Positions 45,177 to 53,687 of a stretch of 64,000 nt of DNA are shown here, piece by piece; the first letter of the stretch is position 1, and every line of letters starts with the position of its first letter. Under the pieces are notes generated by a model that was not told where the DNA came from, did not search any database, and saw only the letters and a program-made list of their open reading frames with translations. This DNA comes from an uncultured Granulosicoccaceae bacterium (GTDB lineage Bacteria > Pseudomonadota > Gammaproteobacteria > Granulosicoccales > Granulosicoccaceae): positions 47,736 to 111,735 of the forward strand of contig CALGNZ010000028.1 of the NCBI GenBank assembly GCA_937957915.1. Direction: 5' to 3'. A program made the translations under genes and the position numbers.

Positions 45177-45659
45177 CTAGCTTTCCAGCCGCAGTTTTTC
45201 CTGAAAGGTAAGAAAGCGTACCGCATCGACGGCTTCCACTCTTCCGATAGAGCCACTGCTATAAGTTGCAGACAGCACCTTTCCCTCATGGTTGAGTACA
45301 AAGTTTGATGGTTGAATCAAACCGCGGCGATCTTCCCACCACGAGCCGAGTGTATCGGCCTGTTCACGAGTGACTCCGTGTGCTACCGGAAACGGCAGGT
45401 CAGCGGCAATGGCTTTTGAATTTTCAATGTCATCTGTGCTGGCTGCAATAATGCGCGCATTAAATTTCTGAAGTTCTGAAAATTGTTCACTGAAACCGCC
45501 CAACTGACGGAGACAGTAAGGTCAGAACTTACCTCGAAAAAAAAGAATAATCTGATACGCGCCCGGATCCAGCTGTTCCGGCAGCGATACCTGCTGCCCG
45601 TCGACTGTGTTCAGGGTCAGCGCTGGAAAGCTGTCCCCTGTGTTTAGTTTACTGTTCAT
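45177..45659 (-). CDS. Selenocysteine-containing peroxiredoxin-like protein (AhpC/TSA, thioredoxin fold, UxxC)
   Basis: 160 residues if TGA at 45522-45524 is read as selenocysteine (residue 46). The ORF track shows only the part after it (45177-45503, whose Met is an internal TTG Leu). The upstream frame is a perfect match to the family start: MNSKLNTGDSFPALTLNTVDG, then QIILFFRGKF-U-PYC, where relatives have RGxWCPYC. Coding resumes immediately with LRQLGGFSEQFSEL and ends with the usual peroxiredoxin strands. ATG 45659 has AAGGAAA at good spacing. A bacterial-type SECIS stem-loop follows the TGA. The protein probably reduces peroxides or disulfides. Substrate unknown; no sel genes in the window. 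Confidence 0.9.
45489..45524 (-). promoter_or_regulatory. Bacterial SECIS element with its UGA codon
   Basis: Reading the minus strand, UGA is followed by CCUU, then outer stem ACUG/CAGU, a UCU/UUU internal loop, inner stem CCGUC/GGCGG (one U-G pair) and a five-base apical loop AGUUG. The loop begins 17 bases after the UGA and has G at its second position. That is the arrangement known for SelB-binding elements of bacterial selenoprotein mRNAs, lying inside the coding sequence. Confidence 0.8.
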
Positions 45660-46108
45660 CTAATTTCCTTGTTATGGGACATGCAAGTATACCTGACTCG
45701 TCTGTTGTCATGGATAGCCACTGGCGTCGAATCTGCGTTTGCGCCAATCAGCAACTGTCTTAAGTCTCATTGAGAGCTGGTCTTGCGCGTTGCAACTGTC
45801 TTGTTACCACACTGGCCGCATCGTGGTTGCGGCTCATTCTGTAATCAGAAAATCGATGCCGCGACGGATCCCGGTTGCGGTGCAGAAACGGGCTTGTTCG
45901 TTGCACAGACTTTCCCGGGTAGCCCCGGAACGCAAGCCGCCTTGCGGAAATCTAAAGTGTGACCCTCTTGTCATTGGTCAAATGGTGAGTCGCAGCTATT
46001 AGTTATTGCAGCTATTTTCGAAAAATTGGCGCTTGTGTGATGCGAGCCCCGATCTTCCACTCTGCGTTGTCGGGTGCGTCGGTTGTAAATTACTCCAATG
46101 AAAAAATT
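45660..46108. other. Intergenic region between selenoprotein gene and orphan lipoprotein gene
   Basis: 449 bases between divergent genes. The 87-residue ORF at 45739 has no family likeness. No regulatory motif recognised. Confidence 0.45.
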
Positions 46109-47449
46109 ATGAAAGTAAAAATGATATTCCTGTCAGCGCTGTCGGTCTTCGTGCTGCACGGCTGCGGTAGTTCCACGACAGAACCGGTAGAAGAGTCCTT
46201 TTCACTAGAGCATTCCGTTTCAGCGGCGGAGCTTGTTTCGGGGTTGGGGTCTGGCACCGGAAAAGCGCCTGAAACCGGGGTGGAGCCCGTGCAGGGTGCG
46301 GCCCTGCCGGTTGCCGGTGCAGTCGCCGAGCTTATTTCTATTGCTGACTTATCGTACGTCGGTGCGTTTGCATTGCCCACGGCTGAGGACGGTGTTTCTA
46401 CCCTTGATTACTCAGCCGGGGTGATTGAAGTGAATGGTGATTCATTGCTTATTGTCGGCCACGATCAACACGACGCCATTGCGGAATTCAGCATTCCGGA
46501 TCTGGTTGCCAGCACGGAAATATCAGCGCTGAATATTGCCGATGCGCCTCGCCAGAGCTTTGTCAAAATTCTGGATCGGGCGGCGTCTGGCAACCCTGAG
46601 TCCCTGGATGAGATTGTCGGTCTCGAAGTGGTTGGCAACGCGCTGGTGATCAACGCGATCGAGTATTACGATGCTCCGGCCGACAATCAGCTGTCGACAC
46701 TGGTTGTTGATAATGCGTCTGATTTGAAAAACTCAGCTGTCGGTGAGTTCCGATCTATGGTCGGGCTGACGCGAGCCGCCGGATGGCTAAGCGCCATACC
46801 AGAAGGGTGGAGGCCCTTGATTGGCGGAAGCCATATATCCGGCTTTTCAAGTGGTGCGCCGATTATTGGTCGGCTCAGTGTGGGGCCGTCGGCGTTCGCT
46901 GTCGATCTTGAAGCTGTTGTCGCAACTGCCAGTACTGCTGCAATACCCAGCAAAGAGCTACTGGGTTTCAGCCTCGATCAGCCGCTCAACAATGATCTTC
47001 TAAACGAGAGCGGACAAAATAACTTGTGGACTCATCTGAGTCAGGCGAGGTTCGGTTTTATCGTTCCAGGGACCAGAACTTACATGACCTTAGGTCAGTC
47101 TGGCGGGCATCAATCAGGTGTTGGCTACAAGGTATCGCAAAGTAATGGTAACGTGTGTGGCGGACACTGCTCGTTTGGTGCACAGGACAGCTACAATTAT
47201 TACTGGCTCTGGGATCTTGATGATCTGCTTAGTGCGGCGGCCGGTGCGATTACCCCGGACAGCATAAAGCCATATGAGTTTGGCCAGCTTGACTTACCCT
47301 TTCAGACTGGCACCAGTTTGAAGCCGGTGGGTGGCGCCTCCTACGATAGCGTAAAAAACCTTCTGTACATTAGCCTGGTCAGAGCCAACAACGAATTGGG
47401 TGAGTACAACAATCCCCCGATTATTGTTGCGTATCGAATAAATCCTTGA
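46109..47449 (+). CDS. Secreted lipoprotein of unknown function
   Basis: 446 residues from ATG 46109 (MKVKMIFLSALSVFVLHGC), giving a clean lipoprotein signal; the track start 46037 is upstream of it. The mature protein has an acidic linker, then segments reminiscent of a beta-propeller (LSYVGAFALPTAEDG, DSLLIVGHDQHDAIAEFSIPDL, GGASYDSVKNLLYISLVRANN). NVCGGHCSFGAQDSYNYYWLWDLDDLL contains a close pair of cysteines. I do not recognise a named family. A role in surface binding or hydrolysis cannot be inferred further. Confidence 0.75.
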   Translation: MKVKMIFLSALSVFVLHGCGSSTTEPVEESFSLEHSVSAAELVSGLGSGTGKAPETGVEPVQGAALPVAGAVAELISIADLSYVGAFALPTAEDGVSTLDYSAGVIEVNGDSLLIVGHDQHDAIAEFSIPDLVASTEISALNIADAPRQSFVKILDRAASGNPESLDEIVGLEVVGNALVINAIEYYDAPADNQLSTLVVDNASDLKNSAVGEFRSMVGLTRAAGWLSAIPEGWRPLIGGSHISGFSSGAPIIGRLSVGPSAFAVDLEAVVATASTAAIPSKELLGFSLDQPLNNDLLNESGQNNLWTHLSQARFGFIVPGTRTYMTLGQSGGHQSGVGYKVSQSNGNVCGGHCSFGAQDSYNYYWLWDLDDLLSAAAGAITPDSIKPYEFGQLDLPFQTGTSLKPVGGASYDSVKNLLYISLVRANNELGEYNNPPIIVAYRINP

Positions 47450-47633
47450 ATACCACACCTCGCAGGCCCCCCTCCGCCGTGTGAATTTTACTGGCTTCTT
47501 TTTTGGTTAAGCCCTTTGCTCGAGTCGATTGCATGGCGCGAAGGTCGTGCTGGCGTCAGGTCAAGTCAATCGCGCTGATCGATAAGGCAGGTTAGGAAGT
47601 CATATTTGCTGGTACTGGCTGCGTGTGCCGACC

Positions 47634-47678
47634 TATGCATTGCATCGATATGCATTGCACCGCTATGCGTTGTACTGA
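47634..47678. repeat. Three tandem 15-base repeats
   Basis: TATGCATTGCATCGA, TATGCATTGCACCGC and TATGCGTTGTACTGA follow each other without gaps just downstream of the GST gene's 3' end. The first two differ by three bases. Possibly a small variable-number repeat. Confidence 0.6.
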
Positions 47679-47682
47679 CCAT

Positions 47683-48381
47683 TCATCCGGCCACGAATCG
47701 ATCTGCATCTGGCATGTGAGGCGGCAGAGCGCGTTGCAGAACCTGTGCGACTGCAATGACGTATTCGTCACCCGGTTTAGGATAGCGAAGCGGGGATGCA
47801 AGATAGTTTGCAACACCTTTGTGACTCGTGACCGTGTCATGCAGTTTTTTAAGGTGTGGTCTGTCAGACAGAATATCAGGGCACCACTCAAGGTAAGAAC
47901 TTAATGCCTCTGTCAGTACCACATCGGCGAAGGTCATGTTGTCGGCGGCGCAGAATCCTGACCCCTGCTGTTCAATTCGAGCCTCAAACCGTGGACCAAA
48001 CTTTGACAAGCAAGTCGTCATCGCTTCTATAGCGACAGTCGCGCTCGGTTTAAAAGCGGCCTGAAGAGCGACTTCTGCAAAATCTGCGGCAGCGCCAGCA
48101 ACAAGGTCGCACCACATCGCATCTGTATCATTGTTTCCGTACAGATTTCCTCGTCGGGCCAGGTAGCGGATCATGGCTGACGATTGACTCAGGCGGTGAC
48201 CGTCAATCTCGAGCAGCGGCATTTGGTCAAAAGGTAATTTTCCGGTCGCTCGTAACGCAGTTAACTCCTGCGGCGTCTCAATTGCCACATTTGTGAAATC
48301 AACGTCTGTAGCAGCGAGCATCCATCGTGTCGTTTCAGCTCGGCCGCGTCCATGGAAATAGGTCAGTGTGGCAGCAGTCAT
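47683..48381 (-). CDS. Glutathione S-transferase family protein
   Basis: 232 residues. N-terminal thioredoxin-like domain: LTYFHGRGRAETTRWMLAAT with the Tyr that activates glutathione, LPFDQMPLLEIDG (cis-Pro) and LSQSSAMIRYLARR (Gln-Ser contacts), followed by the all-helical domain with NMTFADVVLTEAL. The arrangement is that of sigma/prostaglandin-synthase-like GSTs. A role in detoxification is likely but the substrate is unknown. Divergent from the SDR gene. Confidence 0.93.
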   Translation of the reverse strand: MTAATLTYFHGRGRAETTRWMLAATDVDFTNVAIETPQELTALRATGKLPFDQMPLLEIDGHRLSQSSAMIRYLARRGNLYGNNDTDAMWCDLVAGAAADFAEVALQAAFKPSATVAIEAMTTCLSKFGPRFEARIEQQGSGFCAADNMTFADVVLTEALSSYLEWCPDILSDRPHLKKLHDTVTSHKGVANYLASPLRYPKPGDEYVIAVAQVLQRALPPHMPDADRFVAG

Positions 48382-48495
48382 TCAGTTTTCATCACTTATA
48401 TTTTAATTCAGGTTGCTTGTCGCGGCGTAATTGCCAAAAAGAGATTTGTTTTGTGTATGGGTATAACATGGATAGGGAATTCAAAGGAATTTTCC

Positions 48496-49263
48496 ATGTA
48501 CAAACCATTTGATCTCAATGGACGCAAGGCACTTGTTACCGGTGGTAACGGGGGTATTGGTCTGGGTATGGCGAGCGCATTGTTACAAGCAGGTGCTGAT
48601 GTTGCGATTTGGGGGTCTAATGCCGAGAAAACCACATCTGCAGTGGCAAAGTTGCAAGCTGAAGGTGGCACTGTTCACGGGTTTGTTTGTGATGTTGGTG
48701 ATGAACAGATGGTACAGGCTACGCTTGCAACCACGGTAGAAGCGCTGGGAGGGCTGGATGCCTGTTTTGCAAATGCCGGCGTATCGTCTGCTCCGGTGCC
48801 GATTGCCGATATGTCAGCAGAAGAATTTCGGCGCGTCCAGCGCGTCAATGTGGACGGGGTGTTTTATACCTTCAAGGAGGCGACCAAAGTCATGCAGCAG
48901 CATGGCACTGGAGGTTCTCTGATTGCCACAGCCAGTACCGCGGCGGTAGAAGGAGCAGCGCGCAACAGTCATTATGGTGCCTCTAAGGGTGCAGTTACCT
49001 CCTATGTGCGCGCATTGGCGGTTGAACTTGCCCGATTTCAAATAAGGGTCAATTCCATTTTGCCCGGCTGGATCACCACAGACATGACCGCAAGAGCAAT
49101 GGCGGATGAACGGTTTGCCAACAATGTTATGCCGCGTATCCCTGCTCGGCGCTGGGGTACGATAGAAGACTTTGGCGGTATCGCTGTCTATTTGATGAGT
49201 GATGCATCGTCCTATACCACTGGTGAGCAATTTATTATCGATGGTGGCTATACAAAGTTTTAG
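48496..49263 (+). CDS. Short-chain dehydrogenase/reductase
   Basis: 255 residues from ATG 48496, preceded by AAAGGAA; the track start at 48352 would overlap the divergent GST. TGGNGGIGLGMASALLQAG is the cofactor loop, FANAGVS the NNAG-type motif, and the catalytic Ser-Tyr-Lys lie in TASTAAVEGAARNSHYGASKGA. C-terminal TGEQFIIDGGYTKF completes the classical SDR fold. The acidic/neutral end of beta2 (AIWGSNAEK) does not settle NAD against NADP. Substrate unknown. Confidence 0.95.
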   Translation: MYKPFDLNGRKALVTGGNGGIGLGMASALLQAGADVAIWGSNAEKTTSAVAKLQAEGGTVHGFVCDVGDEQMVQATLATTVEALGGLDACFANAGVSSAPVPIADMSAEEFRRVQRVNVDGVFYTFKEATKVMQQHGTGGSLIATASTAAVEGAARNSHYGASKGAVTSYVRALAVELARFQIRVNSILPGWITTDMTARAMADERFANNVMPRIPARRWGTIEDFGGIAVYLMSDASSYTTGEQFIIDGGYTKF

Positions 49264-49469
49264 CCAGGCGCAATGGTGTGGGTCGGAAACAGGGTTTCAA
49301 TATTCAGCGCTGAATGGTTCGTGGATATCTGACCGCATAGTCCATCGGCGAGGCTGGTGTGTACGGTTTGCATGCCTGTTTGCAGCACTGGCAAGTTGTG
49401 ATAGATTTAGCGGTGCAACACCCACAGAATGCGCGAGCGACTACTGCTTGTTGTCCAGGGACTGTCTGA

Positions 49470-49913
49470 GTGCCCTCAAGGCTTGAATCGTTCGCGAACA
49501 AAGGAGCAGCATGCCCATGGAGTTGGGAACTCTCTCTTGTTAATCCAGCATCCGCAAGTCTTTTCCGAGCCAGGAAACCAGTGAATATTGGAAGTAAACC
49601 TAAGGCGGTGGGCCAGGTATTTCTCTTTGATGTTTTGCTGAGGTTTGTCCGCTTGGTCATTGAGCCTGCGCCGAGGCAAGTACGTGCTGAGAGCGCGAGC
49701 GCCGCTTATCCAGTGAATAGTAATAGCAATAGTATTATTAATGTGGCGTCTAAACCCTGGTTGCGCATCAGCCGGGTTACACGGTTCTATCGCGACGAAT
49801 CTATACATTCTGTCTGGCTGAATAAACCCGATGTCGAGCTTGATGTTAGTGTAACTGCTGCAACATCATTGGCCTTCGACAGATTGCTATTAGAAGTTGG
49901 TGGCGGAAAATAA
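49470..49913 (+). CDS. Doubtful ORF upstream of the small membrane protein
   Basis: 147 residues from GTG with no clear ribosome site. Its second half (WLRISRVTRFYRDESIHSVWLNKPDVELDVSVTAATSLAFDRLLLEV) reads more like a real protein than the first half. The stop lies two bases before the ATG of the next small gene, as in an operon. No family recognised; the true start may be further in. Confidence 0.3.
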   Translation: MPSRLESFANKGAACPWSWELSLVNPASASLFRARKPVNIGSKPKAVGQVFLFDVLLRFVRLVIEPAPRQVRAESASAAYPVNSNSNSIINVASKPWLRISRVTRFYRDESIHSVWLNKPDVELDVSVTAATSLAFDRLLLEVGGGK

Positions 49914-49915
49914 TA

Positions 49916-50095
49916 ATGCCGAGGGATACACCAGGGGAAAAGGAAGATGTAGAGCGACTGGAGGAGTTGGTCTCCATCAAAGTGCTGCTTGGTATAGCCT
50001 TTCTATTAATGTTTGCCCTGTGTGTGACTGTGGCCGACAAGCTGTCCGCGTTGATTTCAAAATTGGCAATATTCAAGTCGGCAACGAAGAAATAG
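49916..50095 (+). CDS. Small single-pass membrane protein (59 aa), not in the ORF track
   Basis: ATG with GGCGGA about eight bases upstream. The protein has a highly charged N-terminus (PGEKEDVERLEELVSIK), one strongly hydrophobic helix (VLLGIAFLLMFALCVTVA) and a basic end (KSATKK). The clean domain pattern in only one of six frames and the ordinary codon choice support coding. It follows the 147-residue ORF by two bases. Function unknown; small membrane proteins of this shape often modulate a larger membrane partner. Confidence 0.55.
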   Translation: MPRDTPGEKEDVERLEELVSIKVLLGIAFLLMFALCVTVADKLSALISKLAIFKSATKK

Positions 50096-50331
50096 TTGGC
50101 GGCCCGCACCTGCAATGAAGGGTGGCTGCTAATTTGAAAAACAGTCGTTCTTTAAAGCAGCAAGCGTCTGCAACTCCGCTTTCCTCCTCTGCTTGATGCA
50201 CAGTTTGCATCAGTAATTGTACCCTCTATTATTGGCCCTCGAATTTGTATGCCCTGTTGATCCTGACGTTGGTTATACTCCCCTGATAGACGAACAATTA
50301 GCGGATGTAATTTCCAGTAGGGAGAGTTGTC

Positions 50332-50730
50332 GTGAGCCGGGATGTTGAATCAATAATTACACAGATCATTCAGGGCGTTAACGGTGATGCGGCACTGGTA
50401 CGCCGAGGGCGTTATGTCAATCTGACCTTTCAGCTTGGCATTGACAATCACAACTATCTGGTCACCGTCGACAATGGCCGATTGACCGATATTCAGCCCC
50501 GTCTTCTATCTACCGAGACAGGGGTGTTTAGCGTGCGAGCTAAATCGGAGCACTGGCACAAGTTCTGGCTACCAGTGCCACCTCGCGACTACCAGGATTT
50601 GTTCAGCATGTTGCCAAAGCAGTATGCGCAGATTGATGGCAATGTGTTGCCACTCATGCAGAATCTGCAGTACTTTAAAGATGTGCTTGCCTGCGGCCGA
50701 ATGCCACAAGAGGGTGCAGCCAATGCCTGA
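50332..50730 (+). CDS. Conserved-looking small protein paired with an alpha/beta hydrolase
   Basis: 132 residues, GTG start with AGGGAGAG upstream. Alternating strands (ALVRRGRYVNLTFQLGIDNHNYLVTVDNGRL) followed by a C-terminal helical part resemble sterol-carrier-protein-2-like domains, but only loosely. It overlaps the next gene by eight bases, so the two are co-translated. It may present a hydrophobic substrate to the hydrolase; this is inference. Confidence 0.75.
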   Translation: MSRDVESIITQIIQGVNGDAALVRRGRYVNLTFQLGIDNHNYLVTVDNGRLTDIQPRLLSTETGVFSVRAKSEHWHKFWLPVPPRDYQDLFSMLPKQYAQIDGNVLPLMQNLQYFKDVLACGRMPQEGAANA

Positions 50731-51565
50731 GTTTGAACCCATCGTTGGGCGCTACTTTACGATGGACGTTGCCGGTGAGGCCTGTCGAATCTACGTTGAA
50801 GAGGCGGGTAGTGGTATACCGCTGGTTTGCCTGCACACCGCCGGTTCTGATGCGCGCCAGTTTCGGCACCTGATGTGCGACGAAACCATCACGCGTGATT
50901 ACCGCGTAATCGCGTTTGACCTGCCATGGCATGGTAAGTCCAATCCTCCAGATGGTTATCGTGATCGGGAGTACCAATTGACGACTGACCTGTACAAAGA
51001 AATCGTGATGAACTTTTGCCACGCTTTTGAGTTACAGCAACCCGTAGTGATGGGGTGTTCGATGGGCGGTCGTATCGTGTTGCACCTTGCGTTAGAGCAG
51101 GCTGGCTATTTTCGCAGTGTAATAGCGCTGGAAGGCGCAGATAGACTCGAGCCCTACTACAGTCTTGACTGGCTACACCGACCTGATGTGCATGGCGGTG
51201 AAATTTGTGCGGCGTTTGTCAGTGCGCAGGTGGCCCCTCAAAGCCCGGATAACTATCGATGGGAAACACTGTGGCACTACATGCAAGGCGGGCCAGGTGT
51301 GTTCAAGGGTGATTTGTATTTCTATTGGCACGACGGGCACTTCGATGATCGTTCACCGCTGATTGATACTGAAAAATGTCCGGTATATTTGTTGTCTGGT
51401 GAATACGATTGCTCGTGTACGCCTGAGCGTACACAGGCGACGGCCGATCGAATAAAAGGGTCCAGCATGATGGTTATGCCTGGCATAGGCCACTTTCCCA
51501 TGTCTGAAAACCCTGACAAGTTTCGCGAGTACTTATTGCCGGTGTTAGAGCAAATAAAAGGATAG
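50723..51565 (+). CDS. Alpha/beta hydrolase
   Basis: 280 residues from ATG 50723; the track start 50624 lies deep inside the preceding gene. Landmarks are GIPLVCLHTAGSDARQFRHL (oxyanion region), nucleophile elbow GCSMGGRIVLHLAL, acid residue in LLSGEYDCSCTPE and catalytic His in MPGIGHFPMSENP. It belongs to the large carboxylesterase/dienelactone-type group; substrate unknown. It overlaps the SCP2-like gene, suggesting joint function. Confidence 0.93.
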   Translation: MPEFEPIVGRYFTMDVAGEACRIYVEEAGSGIPLVCLHTAGSDARQFRHLMCDETITRDYRVIAFDLPWHGKSNPPDGYRDREYQLTTDLYKEIVMNFCHAFELQQPVVMGCSMGGRIVLHLALEQAGYFRSVIALEGADRLEPYYSLDWLHRPDVHGGEICAAFVSAQVAPQSPDNYRWETLWHYMQGGPGVFKGDLYFYWHDGHFDDRSPLIDTEKCPVYLLSGEYDCSCTPERTQATADRIKGSSMMVMPGIGHFPMSENPDKFREYLLPVLEQIKG

Positions 51566-51608
51566 CCGGATATACGCCAGGCAGGCTTCGTTCTGCATTA
51601 GCGCTTTA

Positions 51609-53687
51609 TCAAAGCGTCTTCAGATACTCTATCAGCGCGCTCTTTTGCTCTTCTGTGAAGACCGGACCAATTACGCCGTTCCTTGCGTAGTCGTCGTGAT
51701 CTGCTGGCCCCTCGAAACTGTGTCCGGTATTGTGATTGCCGGCCTCGCGTGTATCGAGCACGAAAAATCCATCATCGCTGTAGTAGGAGCCAACCGCTTT
51801 CTCCTTACCATCGACAACTTGCCGGTTTAGTTTTTCCACTTGTGCGCTTTGCCTGACCCCCACTTTTTTAACATCGAATTCCTGCGAGCCAAGCTCCACG
51901 AAAACCGGCCGCTTGCTGGCTGGTGTTAACAGGTCATCCAGAGTGGCCACCGATCCATTGTGCAAATACGGAGCTGTCGCCCAGACTCCGTTCAATGGAC
52001 GCGCTTTGTAACCTGCGCCTGCCTGCAGGCAATTCGGTCGCCCACCTTGCATTTCAGTTCTTGCAGAGGGTGATGTGTAGTTTTGGCTAAACCACTGCTG
52101 GTTGGTGCGTTCAACAACGGCACCCAGACTTAAGGCATAGCTGGCGCTTTCGCTGTCGTTTAAGTCAACGTACTTGAGTGCCGTGGTTTCCGGCTGTCCG
52201 TCACCGGGGCTAAACGTTACGACCGTGCAGACTTCAGTATCAAGGTTCAGTCCGGTTGTATTGACACGTCGGCTTGTTAGCACCTGAGACTGCCCGGGGT
52301 CAGTACCAATGTCCTGCTGTTTGATTATTTTCAATTTCAGATAGGGCTCATCAGTGGCGAGGAGCTCATTGTCGTTGGCATAGTAACGGATGGGCTGCCA
52401 GTGTTTATCGCTCCAGAATTCAGCTGAGTCAGTGCTCGGCAGGTGACAACCCGCACAGTGATTCTTATACAGTTTCGCCCCCTCATCTGCCAGCTTCTGG
52501 TCAGGAGCCGGTAACGATGCCGGCCATTTCGGTGATTTCAGTCCATTGAACTCCGGGTTTTCACTTTCGCCCGTCAACGGGTGAGTGCCACTTAGCCATT
52601 GTTCCATCTTGTGCAAATTCGCCATATTAATAGACGATGCAAAGCGCTGATTGTCTGGTGCCCGGGTATCAAGATAGGCTTTTACACCGAGTGCTTCACC
52701 GGCATTGCGAATTAACGGTTGCATGATTGAACCGTCGTATTGCACCCAGTCGAACCATGATGTAGTCCAGATATGCGGGTAGGTGACCGGTGCATTGACC
52801 ACGCTGTAGTTTGCCGGACGCTCCATATCAGTGGCGAACACCTGATTGCCAATTCGATTAAGTGCGTCATTACGGGTAAAACCTTCGGTAACCTTTATGA
52901 TATCCGAAGTCTTTTTCAACAAAGTAACGGTAGACTGCAGCTCATCTTTCAGTTTGCTTTTAGTCAGTACGTTATTGTTTTTGCCCAACACGCGCTCGGC
53001 GAATCGATCAAAGCGCGCATTGAGCAAGTTAAAGTTACTTGATAGTGCCGTCTGTCCAAGCGCCGCACCAATGGATCGTGAGAAAAGCCCAAGGTCAGTA
53101 ACCGCTGGTCCTCCGTCGACTATGTACCGTGTATTGTTGTGGGTGAACTGGCCGGTATGACATGCCGCACAGGTAAATCCCATTGTCGGCGCATGCCGAT
53201 CAATGCCGGGCAGGTAGATGCTGGGTGTTTTGGTTAGTCCGATTGGCAGCCCGTCCGGGTTGTAGGCAGATTCACCACCGCGGATAAATCCGTGTCTGTA
53301 AATAAAATCTTCTATAAACACGGCTTTGTCAGAGCCAATATCGATCAGCGATCGTATCGGGCCCGCCTGCGGCGCTTCGAGGGCCAAAAACCACTCGTAC
53401 GGGATTGGCACAGTGGCAGTGCCCTGAGAGGCGAAATGAAACCAGTCAGAGGTTTGTCCGTCGGCGCCGGTTTTGTTTATGAATTCCTCGTTTTCTACCC
53501 GGGTTAACTGTGGAAGATCGGGTGGTGACAACGCCAGCTCAATTTTCAGGAAAAAGTAATAGGTCCGCAAGAGGGTGATGAGTACGTACGCGACTATCGC
53601 CAGTATTACAAGGCTGGTGATGAATGTTTTAGGACGAGATTTAAACAGCCGACCTACTAAACCTGACCTTGCGACAGCAGAAGACAT
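51609..53687 (-). CDS. RoxA-like membrane-anchored dihaem cytochrome c (peroxidase/oxygenase family)
   Basis: 692 residues from ATG 53687, which has GGAGGGT at ideal distance; the track start at 53708 is seven codons longer. An N-terminal anchor (TFITSLVILAIVAYVLITLL) places the rest in the periplasm. Two haem motifs: FTCAACHTGQ and NHCAGCHLP. SWFDWVQYDGSI, SSINMANLHKME and YKARPLNGVWATAPYLHNGSV are the segments I associate with rubber oxygenase RoxA and its relatives (di-haem peroxidase-like). In RoxA the protein is secreted; here it seems membrane-tethered. Whether it cleaves polyisoprenoid-like substrates, acts as a peroxidase or something else is open. Confidence 0.88.
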   Translation of the reverse strand: MSSAVARSGLVGRLFKSRPKTFITSLVILAIVAYVLITLLRTYYFFLKIELALSPPDLPQLTRVENEEFINKTGADGQTSDWFHFASQGTATVPIPYEWFLALEAPQAGPIRSLIDIGSDKAVFIEDFIYRHGFIRGGESAYNPDGLPIGLTKTPSIYLPGIDRHAPTMGFTCAACHTGQFTHNNTRYIVDGGPAVTDLGLFSRSIGAALGQTALSSNFNLLNARFDRFAERVLGKNNNVLTKSKLKDELQSTVTLLKKTSDIIKVTEGFTRNDALNRIGNQVFATDMERPANYSVVNAPVTYPHIWTTSWFDWVQYDGSIMQPLIRNAGEALGVKAYLDTRAPDNQRFASSINMANLHKMEQWLSGTHPLTGESENPEFNGLKSPKWPASLPAPDQKLADEGAKLYKNHCAGCHLPSTDSAEFWSDKHWQPIRYYANDNELLATDEPYLKLKIIKQQDIGTDPGQSQVLTSRRVNTTGLNLDTEVCTVVTFSPGDGQPETTALKYVDLNDSESASYALSLGAVVERTNQQWFSQNYTSPSARTEMQGGRPNCLQAGAGYKARPLNGVWATAPYLHNGSVATLDDLLTPASKRPVFVELGSQEFDVKKVGVRQSAQVEKLNRQVVDGKEKAVGSYYSDDGFFVLDTREAGNHNTGHSFEGPADHDDYARNGVIGPVFTEEQKSALIEYLKTL

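Larger units (their letters stand above)
49264..50331. other. Poorly coding 1-kb region
   Basis: Several overlapping ORFs in different frames compete here (minus 49304-49660, plus 49470-49913, plus 49897-50118) and none matches a known family. The best supported item is the 59-residue membrane protein at 49916. This may be a patch of gene decay or young sequence. Confidence 0.5.

Noticed and set aside
45177-45503. 108-residue peroxiredoxin ORF of the track as a complete gene
   Set aside because: It begins at an internal TTG (Leu) and lacks the N-terminal strand and redox motif; the frame extends upstream through one TGA to a proper ATG with ribosome site.
45522-45524. The TGA as an inactivating nonsense mutation
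   Set aside because: It falls exactly on the catalytic Cys position, the rest of the gene is pristine, and a SECIS-like stem-loop follows at the right distance.
45739-46002. 87-residue plus-strand ORF
   Set aside because: Arg/Ser/Cys-rich translation without domain pattern; likely chance ORF in an intergenic region.
49304-49660. Minus-strand 118-residue ORF
   Set aside because: Cys/Thr-rich C-terminus, no family likeness, overlaps competing plus-strand ORFs; no ribosome site of note.
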